The notes: generated from the sequence alone by a model not told the origin. DNA of 64,000 nt from Arcobacter sp. EP1 (GCA_001655195.1 LPNY01000042.1:400410-464409); one strand, 5' to 3'; positions 46,853 to 56,482 are shown, numbered from the stretch's first letter. Made by a program: numbers and translations.

Positions 46853-47320
46853 CTAAATGATATGTCGATTATATCTTATAAAATACAACGATGGCAACGC
46901 CAATCCAAATCCAATAGCCCCTAAAATCCAAACTGCTTTTAATCCATTCTCCATAAATAGTGCAATTAACTCTTGTGAAACTCCATGCGAATTCATGTCT
47001 ATTAGTGAAATCATTGCTGTAAAGGCAAAGGTTCCTGGAAGTAGGGGGATTATTGCGGCTACTGTATAGACTGGTCGTGGAATTAAAAACCTTCTTGACC
47101 AATATAGTGCTACGATTCCTACAATAGTTGAAGCAATAAAGGTTGAGAGTTCTAGAGACATATTAAACTCCATAAGTATCATACGTGTTGTGTAAGCTAT
47201 TGCCCCACCAATACCACAATACACTAACGTATGTCGTGGAACATTCCATACCATCCCAAACCCGACAGCTGGAATTGCTGCAAAAATTGCTTTTAAACAA
47301 TAATTTAAAATAACTTCCAT
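46853..47320 (-). CDS. Threonine/serine exporter family, ThrE_2 (DUF3815) half
   Basis: 155 residues with about five membrane helices. The sequence PAVGFGMVWNVPRHTLVYCGIGGAI and LLPGTFAFTAMISL are typical of the smaller half of split ThrE-type exporters. It follows the larger half (47322-48101) by one base. The pair would form one functional ThrE exporter, which in Corynebacterium is a single fused protein exporting threonine and serine. Nothing unusual in length. Confidence 0.88.
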   Translation of the reverse strand: MEVILNYCLKAIFAAIPAVGFGMVWNVPRHTLVYCGIGGAIAYTTRMILMEFNMSLELSTFIASTIVGIVALYWSRRFLIPRPVYTVAAIIPLLPGTFAFTAMISLIDMNSHGVSQELIALFMENGLKAVWILGAIGFGLALPSLYFIRYNRHII

Positions 47321-47321
47321 A

Positions 47322-48101
47322 CTACCATCCTTTTAAATTTAATACTGTAAATGCCAAGATAATACCAATACTTGTTGCAACGGTTAATAACATAGCTTGC
47401 ATCCAACGTCCCCAACCCATGGACAGATAACCTTTTACTGCATCTAAAACAGAGTTGATAAATGGAAAACCAGGAGCTAATAAAATAACACTAGATGATA
47501 GGGCAATATTTGTTGTGGGACTGAGTTCATAAATATGGGCAAGTCCTGAAATAAGTGTGGCCACAAAAGCTGTGATTCCAAAGGTAATAATCAACACAAA
47601 CTTTTTTCGTGCTAATACTTGCCGTACATACATGGCAGTTGCAGATGCTACAAAAGTAACCCCAAAAGCTGTCCAATCTGCACCGTACAAATAAGCAAAA
47701 GAAGCACATGAAAGTCCTACCATAAAAACAATCAACCATGAGTTATAGTAGTTTGGTTGAATATCTTTGAGGGTTTGCATAACATGTTTAGCACAACATC
47801 CATTTTTTTCCACATCGATTGTCATCTTTTGAACATCACAAACGATGGACATGTTAATAGGTTTATGATGCGCCCGTCTAGTTGTTGTAACAGATTGAGT
47901 TTGTTCATTACTAAGGGTTGTTAATACAATAGCTGAAGGGATGAGTGAAATCTCAACAGAATCTACGCCTAAAGCATATCCTAGTCGTTGGGCAGTTTGT
48001 TCAATAAGTTTACTCTCGGCTCCAAACTCCAGCATTAAAACAGCAGCTTTTATAATAGCACGGGTAATTTTTGTTTGTTCTTCGTAGGTAAGTTTTTCCA
48101 T
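47322..48101 (-). CDS. Threonine/serine exporter family, ThrE_1 (DUF1212) half
   Basis: About 259 residues from the ATG at 48101 (MEKLTYEEQTKITRAI), the usual family start; upstream in-frame codons to a TTG at 48179 look untranslated. The soluble N-terminal part contains KAAVLMLEFGAESKLIEQTA and LIPSAIVLTTLSN; five membrane helices follow (IVFMVGLSCASFAYLYGA to SIGIILAFTVL). ILLAPGFPFINSVLDAVKGY is a signature. Together with the next gene it forms a split ThrE exporter. A GAAG ribosome site lies 9 bases upstream. Confidence 0.88.
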   Translation of the reverse strand: MEKLTYEEQTKITRAIIKAAVLMLEFGAESKLIEQTAQRLGYALGVDSVEISLIPSAIVLTTLSNEQTQSVTTTRRAHHKPINMSIVCDVQKMTIDVEKNGCCAKHVMQTLKDIQPNYYNSWLIVFMVGLSCASFAYLYGADWTAFGVTFVASATAMYVRQVLARKKFVLIITFGITAFVATLISGLAHIYELSPTTNIALSSSVILLAPGFPFINSVLDAVKGYLSMGWGRWMQAMLLTVATSIGIILAFTVLNLKGW

Positions 48102-48228
48102 GGTGTAATCTTCAAGTATAAGGTAATTTTGTTCTATCATATCATAGTGAAATGATTTCTTGATGACATTTGTATACAAAATGGACAGATACCAATAAGA
48201 GAGGAAAGTTACTTTCTTATTGATATGG

Positions 48229-48234
48229 TATAAT
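48229..48234 (+). promoter_or_regulatory. Candidate -10 box for the 48255-50515 operon
   Basis: TATAAT in GATATGGTATAATACTGC, 21 bases before the TTG start at 48255. Sequence match only. Confidence 0.5.
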
Positions 48235-48254
48235 ACTGCTTTTAAGGATAAAGA

Positions 48255-48599
48255 TTGAAAAAATTAACGAACTATTTTACTAATAAAAATATAATATTTA
48301 AAGAACTTGAATTGATTGAACCCAAATCAATTGGAAGTCGAAAAAAACTCACTATTTATGCAGGAACAGGGGTGGATAGTAACTATTATGCTATTTTTAT
48401 TATCACTTCAAAGAGCAGATTTTTACGTAAACAAGCTCAAGAACTGCTAGAGTTAACTGATAAATTAGCACACTTTAAAGAACACAATTTCAAAAAAAAG
48501 AACTTGTTGATTAGTTCACCACTTTGCAGTAAAGCCAAACTCTTTTTACAAGATAATGGTTGGAAAGTTAATACAATTGATGAGAAAGATTTTAATTAG
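48255..48599 (+). CDS. Hypothetical basic protein upstream of coaX
   Basis: 114 residues. The start is TTG at 48255 with AAGGATAAAGA just before it. The product is basic (KKLTNYFTNKN, IGSRKKLTIYAG, SKSRFLRKQAQ, FKKKNLLISSP) and lacks signal or membrane segments. I do not recognise a family. Its start site, ribosome site and 8-base spacing to coaX point to a real gene at the head of the coaX-hisG-methyltransferase operon. Confidence 0.7.
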   Translation: MKKLTNYFTNKNIIFKELELIEPKSIGSRKKLTIYAGTGVDSNYYAIFIITSKSRFLRKQAQELLELTDKLAHFKEHNFKKKNLLISSPLCSKAKLFLQDNGWKVNTIDEKDFN

Positions 48600-48607
48600 G
48601 AAAAACA

Positions 48608-49234
48608 ATGGTTTTATGTGATATTGGAAACAGCACTTTTCATTTTTTAGTTGATGGCAAAGAGTATAAGTACTTTCTAAATGAGAACTTCCCTCAGTTT
48701 GAACAGAAGGTCTATTTTATTTCAGTCAATGAAACGGCAACGTTGAAACTCAAACTCACCTATGATGAAATAATTGATTTGGAACCTTATATTGATTTTG
48801 AGACCACCTATAAAGGTATGGGGTTAGATAGAAAAGTAGGGTGTTTAGATTTTGAAAATGCTATTATCGTTGATGCTGGAAGTGCAGTGACCGTTGATAT
48901 CATGGAAAATAAAGAGCATAAAGGTGGCTTTATTTTACCCGGACTTCAAAAACTACAAGAGATTTATCCTGAAATATCGTCAAAGCTGGATTGTGATTTT
49001 AATGTAAAGGTAAACTTAGATACAATTCCATTAAATACACAAGATGCTATTGCTTATGCTATCTTAAAATCAATCATCGCACCTATTGAACAGATTGCAA
49101 CCAACAAACCAGTTATTTTTACTGGAGGAGATGGTGAACTTTTAAGTAGTTTTATGCCCAAAAGCACCTATAGAAAAAACTTATTGTTTGAGAAGATGGA
49201 AGGAATAATTAATGCTAACAATTGCATTGCCTAA
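48608..49234 (+). CDS. coaX: Type III pantothenate kinase
   Basis: First step of coenzyme A synthesis. CoaX type: ASKHA-fold motifs DIGNSTFHFLVDGK (residues 4-17), TTYKGMGLDRKVGC (near 72) and VDAGSAVTVDIM (near 95), with GGFILPGLQ and FTGGDGELL. 208 residues, short but typical of Campylobacterota CoaX. It overlaps hisG by 23 bases at the 3' end. Confidence 0.92.
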   Translation: MVLCDIGNSTFHFLVDGKEYKYFLNENFPQFEQKVYFISVNETATLKLKLTYDEIIDLEPYIDFETTYKGMGLDRKVGCLDFENAIIVDAGSAVTVDIMENKEHKGGFILPGLQKLQEIYPEISSKLDCDFNVKVNLDTIPLNTQDAIAYAILKSIIAPIEQIATNKPVIFTGGDGELLSSFMPKSTYRKNLLFEKMEGIINANNCIA

Positions 49235-49820
49235 AGGTAGAATTGCAGAACAGACTTTAGAGAAGTTTGCTAAAGCTTTTAATGAAGAGTTTATTTTTGA
49301 AGATAGAAAACTAATTTTACAAAAGAGCGGATTCACATTTTTAAATGTACGAAATCAAGACGTACCAACCTATGTAATGCATGGCGCAGCTGATTTAGGT
49401 GTGGTAGGATTAGATGTTCTTGAAGAAAAAGAGTACGATTTAATCAAACTACTTGATTTAGGCCTTGGACGATGTAAAGTCTCTATTGGACTTCGTGCAG
49501 GTGAAGAGTTAGATTGGACAAAATCACAAATTACTGTTGCAACAAAACACGAAAAAATTGCAAAACGATATTTTGAGCAAAAAGCGATGGCTGTAGAGAT
49601 TATTAAACTGTATGGTTCTATTGAATTAGCACCATTAGTTGGGTTATCAGACTGTATCGTTGATATTGTTGAAACAGGAACAACCATGAAACAAAATGGG
49701 CTTGAAGTGGGTCCTACAATTATGGAGAGTTCAGTTCATTTAATCGCTAACAAAAACTCTTTTTATGCGAAAAAAGATCAAATTTTAGACATAAGAGAGA
49801 GAATCGAAGCGACACTATAA
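49212..49820 (+). CDS. hisG: ATP phosphoribosyltransferase, short form
   Basis: First enzyme of histidine synthesis. MLTIALPKGRIAEQTLEKFA, VRNQDVPTYVMHGAADLGVVG, ITVATKHEKIAKRYF and DIVETGTTMKQNGL identify HisG. At 202 residues it lacks the C-terminal regulatory domain, so it should need a HisZ partner, which is not in the window. The start lies inside the end of coaX, and the next gene overlaps its last base. Confidence 0.95.
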   Translation: MLTIALPKGRIAEQTLEKFAKAFNEEFIFEDRKLILQKSGFTFLNVRNQDVPTYVMHGAADLGVVGLDVLEEKEYDLIKLLDLGLGRCKVSIGLRAGEELDWTKSQITVATKHEKIAKRYFEQKAMAVEIIKLYGSIELAPLVGLSDCIVDIVETGTTMKQNGLEVGPTIMESSVHLIANKNSFYAKKDQILDIRERIEATL

Positions 49821-50515
49821 TGGGTTTAGATTTATACGCAAAAGTTGAACCATACTTAGATTTTGAAGAACAAGTACGTGAACTTCACAGAGAGTTTTTA
49901 CGACTAGTTTTTGAAAATGGATGTAACAATATTATTGATATTGGGTGTGGTCAAGGTGCCTTTATGATTCACCTAGGCGCAAATAATGTTGATAACTATG
50001 GTATTGACTTAAGTGCAGAACAAATTAGTGTTTGTCAAGAGTTTGGTTTAAATGCCGAACATAAATCTTTAAGTGAAGTGACTCAAACGTTTTCTTGTGC
50101 AACAGCTATTTTTGATGTGATTAATTACCTCAATAATGATGAGGTTGAAAACTTTTTTAAAGATACTGCTCGAGTATTAGAAAAAGATGGTTATTTCTTT
50201 TTTGATGTAAACTCATTACACGGTTTTGAAGATGTCGCGCAAGGTAGTCTGAATATTAGTGTTGAAGATAAGTTTATTGGTATCGATGCCTATTTTGAAG
50301 ACCAAAAACTTAATACTGCAATTACACTGTTTACTCAAAATGGTGATGATAGTTATAGTCGCGAACAAGATGTTATTACCCAACACTACTATCCTGTAAA
50401 AACATTACGAAACTCTTTACAAAATGCAGGTTTTCAAGTTCAAGAGGTATTGAACTTTCATCTTCACAGTGATGAAGATGCTGACAAATATATCTTCGTT
50501 TGTAAAAAACTTTAA
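49820..50515 (+). CDS. Class I SAM-dependent methyltransferase
   Basis: 231 residues with a Rossmann-type methyltransferase core: motif I NIIDIGCGQGAFMIHLG near residue 40, NYGIDLSAEQI, TAIFDVINYLNN and VLEKDGYFFFDVNS. Substrate unknown; such 'methyltransferase type 11/25' proteins can act on small molecules, tRNA or quinones. It follows hisG with a 1-base overlap, but nothing ties its job to histidine. The start MGLDLYAKVEPY is well placed. Confidence 0.85.
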   Translation: MGLDLYAKVEPYLDFEEQVRELHREFLRLVFENGCNNIIDIGCGQGAFMIHLGANNVDNYGIDLSAEQISVCQEFGLNAEHKSLSEVTQTFSCATAIFDVINYLNNDEVENFFKDTARVLEKDGYFFFDVNSLHGFEDVAQGSLNISVEDKFIGIDAYFEDQKLNTAITLFTQNGDDSYSREQDVITQHYYPVKTLRNSLQNAGFQVQEVLNFHLHSDEDADKYIFVCKKL

Positions 50516-50607
50516 CCCCTTTTTATTTTTCATATCTTGGCATAGGTCAAGGTAAAGTCATAGCATTTTAAGTAAGATGCAAAAAAAGTAAAATAAAAAG
50601 GAATGTT

Positions 50608-51210
50608 ATGACTTATCCAGATTTTTTTAACAACATTGAAACTATTACACTGCAAGATGATTTATCGAACCTTTTAGGGGCAACACAAGATGGAATTATT
50701 GAGTTTTCATACTTAGACGTTGTAAAATGTGCAGGGCACTCATGTCCTACTGTTCTTGGTGCTTATCTTATGACAGGGGCTGCTTTAAAAGCATTATTTA
50801 AAGATGAATTACCAAAACGAGGTGAAGTTAAAATCTATTTTAAAGAGAACCAATTTGAGGGTGTTGCAGGTGTGATTGCAAATGTTATGGCAAACATTAC
50901 AGGAGCTACTTCAAAACTAGGATTTAAAGGAATTGCTGGAAATCACGATAGACGACATCTAATGTTTTTTGAAGAAGATATTCCTGCAAATGCACGTTTT
51001 GTAAGACGAGATACAAAAGAAGCGATTGATGTATACTATAACCCAAGTTCAATTGCACCTGATGCAAAAATGTCACCACTTATGCAAAAATGCATTAGTC
51101 GAACTGCAACGAAAGAAGAACAACAAGAGTTTGCACGATTATGGCAGCTGCGAGTAGAGCAAATTGCTTTAAATAAAGAGTCAGTTATTGCGGTAAAAGA
51201 AGTAGAGTAA
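50608..51210 (+). CDS. FmdE-domain protein
   Basis: 200 residues with an FmdE-like fold (named after formylmethanofuran dehydrogenase subunit E). Key features are KCAGHSCPTVLGAYLMTGAALKAL, with Cys/His that could bind metal, and AGNHDRRHLMFFE. Bacteria of this phylum have no methanofuran pathway, so the ancestral name does not give its role; some FmdE homologues carry heme or zinc. It is a single-gene unit after the methyltransferase, preceded by AAAAAGGAATGTTATG. Function open. Confidence 0.78.
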   Translation: MTYPDFFNNIETITLQDDLSNLLGATQDGIIEFSYLDVVKCAGHSCPTVLGAYLMTGAALKALFKDELPKRGEVKIYFKENQFEGVAGVIANVMANITGATSKLGFKGIAGNHDRRHLMFFEEDIPANARFVRRDTKEAIDVYYNPSSIAPDAKMSPLMQKCISRTATKEEQQEFARLWQLRVEQIALNKESVIAVKEVE

Positions 51211-51212
51211 GC

Positions 51213-52559
51213 CTAATTTTTTAGGCTCTCTAATACTTCTATCTCAATACGATTTCTTCCTAAGTCTTTTGCTTTGTATAAAGCAACATCTGCACGAGTG
51301 AAAACATCTTTACGGTTATCATGTTTATGAAATTGTGCAATTCCAATAGAACAGGTTACTTTAATACCATTGTTAAATTCATGAATTTCTACTGTTGAGC
51401 GAAATTTTTCTGCTACAACGATTGCTTCTTCGATATCAGTGTGGGGTAAAAGCATGATAAACTCTTCACCACCCCATCGTGCAACAACATCACTCTCTCG
51501 TGAACAGAACTTTAAGATACGCGCTAACTCTTGTAGTACATGATCTCCTTGCAGGTGACCATAGTTATCGTTGATACTTTTAAAGAAGTCTAAGTCAATG
51601 AGTAAAATGGAGAAGCTGGCATCATCATAACGGTTGAGTTTATTAATCTCATAATTTAAAAATGATTCAAATTTTTGACGGTTGTATATTTTTGTAAGGT
51701 AATCTAATGAAGCTAACTCTTCAAGTTCTGATTTTGATTGAAGTAGCTCTTCGTTTGTTTTTGAAATACGACTTCCTTCTTCTTTGATAAGATCAATCCA
51801 TTTATTGTAAACCACTCTTAACAACTCTTTTTGAGTAATAATCCCAGAAACAGCTCCCCTATCATTGGTAATAACAATACGTTTAAACTGCTGTTTTCGT
51901 ATGAACTCCAATGATTGTGCGATGGTTGAATCTTCATGTAGAGTTTTAATAGGTGCAGTCATAAAGTTTGCAATAGGTTGAGTTAAATCACAATCAAGAT
52001 GAATAAGATTGATAAAATCTTTTGTGGTAAATATCCCCACTGCTTTTTCACTATCTCCTAAAATAATAACTGCGTCATTTCCACTGGTTTTCATCTGTTT
52101 AATAGCATGAAGTGTTGATGAATTTTCATAAGCAAATGTCGGATGGTAGTTAAGTATTAGTGCCCCAATAGTTTGCTTTTCCATAAGGATTTGAGGGTCA
52201 ATGTTATTGATAATATCCGTATAAGAAATCATTCCAACGAGGGTCTCTTTATGGTCAATAATCACCATATATTCACTACTTGAATTAATCTGATTTAATA
52301 TATTTAAAATATTTAAATTTTTATCCAAGGCCTTTGCTTGGGGTAAGTCAAGTGCTTCTAATTTAGCTTTAGGATCTGTTTGCTCAAGTCTAAAATCAAT
52401 AAGTAATGTAGTAGTTAGTATATGATATTCTAAATCATTAATAACAACAATGGTTCGTAAATTAGCTGAGGCCATTTTTGAAATAGCCTCTTCAAGGGTT
52501 TGTGAACTTTTTATTGTCACGATATCTTTTGTTGCGATATCATATACTGTTGGCATCAT
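51213..52559 (-). CDS. Diguanylate cyclase with four CBS domains
   Basis: 448 residues. The N-terminal 260 residues contain four CBS repeats, seen as KDIVTIKSSQTLEEAISKMA, LDLPQAKALDKNLNILNIL, YHPTFAYENSSTLHAIKQMK and FMTAPIKTLHEDSTIAQSL. A coiled linker leads to GGDEF (about 285-448): LTKIYNRQKFES, DLDFFKSINDNYGHLQGD and RWGGEEFIMLL. CBS pairs bind adenosine nucleotides, so this cytoplasmic cyclase probably links energy state to c-di-GMP. It sits 3 bases after trpS on the same strand. Confidence 0.9.
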   Translation of the reverse strand: MMPTVYDIATKDIVTIKSSQTLEEAISKMASANLRTIVVINDLEYHILTTTLLIDFRLEQTDPKAKLEALDLPQAKALDKNLNILNILNQINSSSEYMVIIDHKETLVGMISYTDIINNIDPQILMEKQTIGALILNYHPTFAYENSSTLHAIKQMKTSGNDAVIILGDSEKAVGIFTTKDFINLIHLDCDLTQPIANFMTAPIKTLHEDSTIAQSLEFIRKQQFKRIVITNDRGAVSGIITQKELLRVVYNKWIDLIKEEGSRISKTNEELLQSKSELEELASLDYLTKIYNRQKFESFLNYEINKLNRYDDASFSILLIDLDFFKSINDNYGHLQGDHVLQELARILKFCSRESDVVARWGGEEFIMLLPHTDIEEAIVVAEKFRSTVEIHEFNNGIKVTCSIGIAQFHKHDNRKDVFTRADVALYKAKDLGRNRIEIEVLESLKN

Positions 52560-52562
52560 AGT

Positions 52563-53525
52563 TTATGCCAATCCTACTGCGTCACGGATTATTTCCATTT
52601 TTGCAGCTGCAAGTTTTTGTGCTTTTTGTGCTCCAAATGCAAGAATCTCTTTTACTTCATTAGGATTGTCTAATAAGTGTTGTCTTTTTTGTGCATAAGG
52701 TTCAAAATGTTCGTTGATTTTATCAAGAAGCGTTAGTTTAAAGTGACCGTATCCTTCTCCTGGTGTTGCATAACGCTTTTGTAGGTCTAATAACTCAGTT
52801 TCATTCATAAACAGTTCACAGAGTTTATAGATGTTACATGTAGTGTGGTCTTTTACTTCATCTAACTCTTTTGAATCAGTTACGATACCCATAACTTGTT
52901 TCTTTGTTCCTTTTTTCGTTCCAAACATATCAATTGTATTACCGTATGATTTAGACATTTTAGCCCCATCAGTTCCAGGAACAGTTGCTACATTTTCATC
53001 AACTTTAGAAACAGGTAGTGTCAAAATCTCACCATAAGTGTGGTTAAAAGATGTTGCGATATCTCTTGCCATCTCAACGTGCTGAATTTGATCTTTTCCA
53101 ACAGGAACAACATTTGAATCATAAAGTAAAATATCAGCAGCCATAAGTACTGGATATGAAAAGAGTCCATGATTTGCACCAATACCTCTTGCTGTTTTAT
53201 CTTTGTAAGAGTGCGCTCTTTCTAATAATCCCATAGAAGTATGGTTTGATAAAATCCAGTAGAGTTCTAAAACCTCTTTTACATCACTTTGTACCCAAAA
53301 AGTTGATTTTTCTGGTTCAATGCCACATGCTAAAAAATTTACTGCAACTTCAAAAATGTTTTTTTCTAGAATCTCTTTATCTTTAACTGATGTGAGTGCA
53401 TGATATGAGGCGATAAATGCAAATAAGTCACCTTGGTTTTGAGCTTCTACGATTTTTTGTATTGCTCCAAAATAATTACCAATGTGTAACGTACCTGATG
53501 GCTGAATTCCTGATAATATTCTCAA
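52563..53525 (-). CDS. trpS: Tryptophanyl-tRNA synthetase
   Basis: Class I aminoacyl-tRNA synthetase. 320 residues with the HIGH-type motif SGTLHIGNYFGAIQ near the N-terminus, the KMSKS motif in GAKMSKSYGNTIDMFG near 195, and HVEMARDIATSFNH. The length is typical of short TrpRS. It is followed immediately by the CBS-GGDEF gene. The promoter region is in the gap 53526-53636. Confidence 0.96.
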   Translation of the reverse strand: MRILSGIQPSGTLHIGNYFGAIQKIVEAQNQGDLFAFIASYHALTSVKDKEILEKNIFEVAVNFLACGIEPEKSTFWVQSDVKEVLELYWILSNHTSMGLLERAHSYKDKTARGIGANHGLFSYPVLMAADILLYDSNVVPVGKDQIQHVEMARDIATSFNHTYGEILTLPVSKVDENVATVPGTDGAKMSKSYGNTIDMFGTKKGTKKQVMGIVTDSKELDEVKDHTTCNIYKLCELFMNETELLDLQKRYATPGEGYGHFKLTLLDKINEHFEPYAQKRQHLLDNPNEVKEILAFGAQKAQKLAAAKMEIIRDAVGLA

Positions 53526-53636
53526 AATATATTCCTTGAAAGATGAAAGTATATTTCACCTAAAATTTTTGCGTATTATAGCAAATTTAAGTGAAATACT
53601 GGGTTATAAAACTAGCTAATTAACCTAGCTTGATGA

Positions 53637-54914
53637 TTATGTGTTACTTTGTTTTTTATGGAGACGATTAAGAATTAAATCCACGTGCATAATAAGATTA
53701 TAATACTCTCCCATAAATGCTAAGGGAACTTTTGTTTCATCTTGAATTTCTATTTTTAAATTCTCAAGATAAGTGGTACTTTTTTCTAACTCCTCTTTTG
53801 TCATGGAAGGAATTTTTTTATCTAACTCATTTAAACTCTCATACCATTTGTAGATTTTAGAACGCATTGTCCATTGGTAGAGTGGGAAAAAGCCTTTAAA
53901 TAGGGGGAAGAGTAAAGTTAACAAAGGAATAATCAAAATCTTTAACCTATCAATATTTGATGCTATCCAATAAGGAAAAATAGATTCTAACCACGTGTCC
54001 CCATTGGTTAAATATTGTTTGGCTTCAGCATTAATAGCAAGTTTCGTATTGTGCATATTTGGAAACTGGTCATCACTAGCAAAGAGAGTTTTTTTACTGT
54101 GTACCTCTTTTACTTTTTTAAGAAAAATTCGCGTTAGTTCATTGGGAACATTTGGATGAATGATTAAGTTTGCAGTAGTTGAAAGAAGACTGATATTATC
54201 ATCAGGAAGGTTCCTATATAGGTCAATAGTTCCTTCATAAAGTTTAAGGGCTTCAATGTAACTGTATTTACGGCTGTAGGCTTTAGCACGCTTGATATTT
54301 AAAACATTAACATTGGGGTCTTCTAGTAGGGCTTGTACTGTTGAAGACTTATGTGAGCTAACAACAAACATTGCGTCAATTTCACCCTTTTGCAGTTGCT
54401 CTTTAGCTTGAGCCGTTGACATGTCTAATAGTTGACTGTTGGTTGCATCAATACCATTATCATTTAGAATAATTTGGGAAAGATGTTTTGTGCCACTGCC
54501 TTCTTTTCCAATGGCTATTTTTTTACCAATGAGTTCAATAATATAATCCATTTGGTATTTGTTATTTTTATAAAAAATCCATAAAGGCTCATAATAGATA
54601 TTTGCAAGAAATTCTAAATGGCTATCCGTTTCAATAATCCCATTTTGAACAAAACCAATATCAACTTTTTTTTCTTGGAGTAATTTGATATTTTCTACTG
54701 AACCTGCAGTATTGATTAGGGTGACTTTTATTTTCTCTTTTTCTAACAGTTCTTTATACAGAAGTGCAGTTTTGTAGTAGTTACCTGTTGGAGAACCCGT
54801 TGCAATGACAAGCTCTTTTTTTGGTGCAGGTTGAATAAATTGTGAAGTGATATAAAATGAAGCTACAATCAATAGCAAAACAGGAATAGAAACAGTAAGA
54901 AATTTATATTTCAT
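53637..54914 (-). CDS. TAXI-family solute-binding protein with C-terminal membrane anchor
   Basis: 425 residues. An N-terminal helix (about 5-24) is followed by a TAXI-type TRAP binding domain (about 30-310): KKELVIATGSPTGNYY, INTAGSVENIKLLQEKKVDIGF and IGKEGSGTKHLSQIIL. A C-terminal membrane helix (LKILIIPLLTLLFPLFKGF) and a cytoplasmic tail of about 80 residues follow. No TRAP permease is adjacent. Anchored TAXI proteins like this are known as orphans in several proteobacteria; they may signal or assist transport. The ligand is unknown. Confidence 0.85.
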   Translation of the reverse strand: MKYKFLTVSIPVLLLIVASFYITSQFIQPAPKKELVIATGSPTGNYYKTALLYKELLEKEKIKVTLINTAGSVENIKLLQEKKVDIGFVQNGIIETDSHLEFLANIYYEPLWIFYKNNKYQMDYIIELIGKKIAIGKEGSGTKHLSQIILNDNGIDATNSQLLDMSTAQAKEQLQKGEIDAMFVVSSHKSSTVQALLEDPNVNVLNIKRAKAYSRKYSYIEALKLYEGTIDLYRNLPDDNISLLSTTANLIIHPNVPNELTRIFLKKVKEVHSKKTLFASDDQFPNMHNTKLAINAEAKQYLTNGDTWLESIFPYWIASNIDRLKILIIPLLTLLFPLFKGFFPLYQWTMRSKIYKWYESLNELDKKIPSMTKEELEKSTTYLENLKIEIQDETKVPLAFMGEYYNLIMHVDLILNRLHKKQSNT

Positions 54915-55002
54915 GAAGACTCCTAAAATAGTCCTATAACTCTAATAAAATAGTGATTAAACATTCCTTATTATGTTTTTGTTAGTTTAATGCTCGATTG
55001 GA

Positions 55003-55008
55003 TATAAT
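55003..55008 (+). promoter_or_regulatory. Candidate -10 box for the small gene and serS
   Basis: TATAAT in TTGGATATAATTGCG. Transcription would begin near 55015, after the upstream in-frame ATG at 54998, and thus supports the start at 55031. Confidence 0.55.
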
Positions 55009-55030
55009 TGCGAAAAAATTAGGAAAAATT

Positions 55031-55237
55031 ATGCCACTAGTAAAGATGGAAAGAGAGTGTAAATGTTTTCAAGAGTCTGACTTCAAAGCTGTTCAGGAGT
55101 TTGAAACGATTGATGAAGCACTTGATGTTGCCAACGACATGTGTGTTACGATGAATGAAACATTTTGTGGAAAACACCGCTTTAGAGCCGTTTATGATGG
55201 TGAAAATATGATTATTAAAGTAGAGATGAATGGTTGA
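55031..55237 (+). CDS. Small conserved-looking hypothetical protein upstream of serS
   Basis: 68 residues from the ATG at 55031, which has AGGA 7 bases upstream. The product [18 protein letters not shown] includes two or three cysteines ([19 protein letters not shown]) and no membrane segment. It overlaps the serS start by 8 bases. I do not recognise the family; the Cys positions might bind a metal, but this is weak. Confidence 0.72.
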   Translation: MPLVKMERECKCFQESDFKAVQEFETIDEALDVANDMCVTMNETFCGKHRFRAVYDGENMIIKVEMNG

Positions 55238-56474
55238 TATAAAATTATTACAAAAAGAGTTTGATACAGTTGCAGCTGCACTTACACGAAAAGGTGTTGA
55301 TGCAAAAATCTTGGATGATTTAAAAGCACTTTCAGAAGATGCAAAAACTAAACGACGAGAGATGGAAAACGTAACTGCAGAACAAAACAAGTTAAGTCGT
55401 GAGTTTGGAAGATACAAAAAAGAGGGCTTAGATATTGCACCACTGCAAGCGAGTATCAATGAGTTTAAATCTCAAAAACAAGCACTAGAAGAAGAAGTTC
55501 GAGCACTTGAAGAGAAGTTAACTTCAATTGTATTAGGTGTTCCAAATTTACCTGATGATTGTGTTCCAAACGGGGCAAGTGAAGATGAAAATGTTGTGAT
55601 GGAAACAATTGGTGAAAAGCCTGAGTTTACTTTCGAACCAAAAGAGCATTGGGATTTAGGTGAAAAAGATGGAAGCCTTGATTTTGAACGAGGTGTAAAA
55701 TTATCTAAATCACGATTTGTGGCAATGCGAGGGCAAGCTGCACGAATGGAGCGAGCGTTAATTAACTATATGTTAGATTTTAACCGAGAGCGTGGTTTTG
55801 AAGAGTGGTATGTTCCGTTTATGGCAAATGCAAATACACTTCAAGGAACAGGTCAACTTCCAAAGTTTGAAGATGATCTTTTTAAAATAGAAGGAGAAGA
55901 TTTATATTTAATTCCTACTTCTGAAGTAGCGTTAACAAACCTTTACAATGATGAGATTATTAGTGCTGATGAATTGCCATTAATGATGACCTCATACACA
56001 CCATGTTTTAGAAAAGAAGCAGGAAGTGCTGGTCGAGATACACGAGGACTTATTAGACAACACCAATTTGATAAAGTTGAGATGGTTGCTATTACTAAAC
56101 AAGAAGAGTCTGATGAGGTTTTTGAAAAGATGGTTTCATGTGCCAGTGATTTATTAACTTCATTAGGATTGGCTCACACAAAAGTAATGCTTTGTACAGG
56201 TGATTTAGGATTTAGTGCCGCTAAAACTATTGATTTAGAAGTATGGCTTCCTGGACAAAATAAATATCGAGAAATTTCATCTATTTCAAATACAAGAGAA
56301 TTCCAAGCTAGACGAGCTAAGATTCGATATAAAGAGGGTAAAAAGAATATTTTGGCCCATACACTAAATGGGTCTAGTTTAGCAGTTGGAAGAACATTAG
56401 TGGCTATTATGGAAAACTATCAGAACGAAGATGGGACAATTACTATCCCTGAGGTATTAAAACCTTATATGTGA
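55230..56474 (+). CDS. serS: Seryl-tRNA synthetase
   Basis: Class II synthetase, 414 residues. An N-terminal coiled coil (about 25-100) precedes the catalytic core. Motif 2 is [20 protein letters not shown] and motif 3 [32 protein letters not shown] and [14 protein letters not shown] are typical. The start is overlapped by the preceding small gene, implying coupled translation. The 3' end is followed by a perfect terminator hairpin. Confidence 0.97.
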   Translation: MVDIKLLQKEFDTVAAALTRKGVDAKILDDLKALSEDAKTKRREMENVTAEQNKLSREFGRYKKEGLDIAPLQASINEFKSQKQALEEEVRALEEKLTSIVLGVPNLPDDCVPNGASEDENVVMETIGEKPEFTFEPKEHWDLGEKDGSLDFERGVKLSKSRFVAMRGQAARMERALINYMLDFNRERGFEEWYVPFMANANTLQGTGQLPKFEDDLFKIEGEDLYLIPTSEVALTNLYNDEIISADELPLMMTSYTPCFRKEAGSAGRDTRGLIRQHQFDKVEMVAITKQEESDEVFEKMVSCASDLLTSLGLAHTKVMLCTGDLGFSAAKTIDLEVWLPGQNKYREISSISNTREFQARRAKIRYKEGKKNILAHTLNGSSLAVGRTLVAIMENYQNEDGTITIPEVLKPYM

Positions 56475-56482
56475 GACTCGTA

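Noticed and set aside
54998..55030. Upstream ATG at 54998 as the start of the small gene before serS
   Set aside because: A TATAAT box at 55003-55008 falls inside that extension and the ATG at 55031 has its own AGGA ribosome site.
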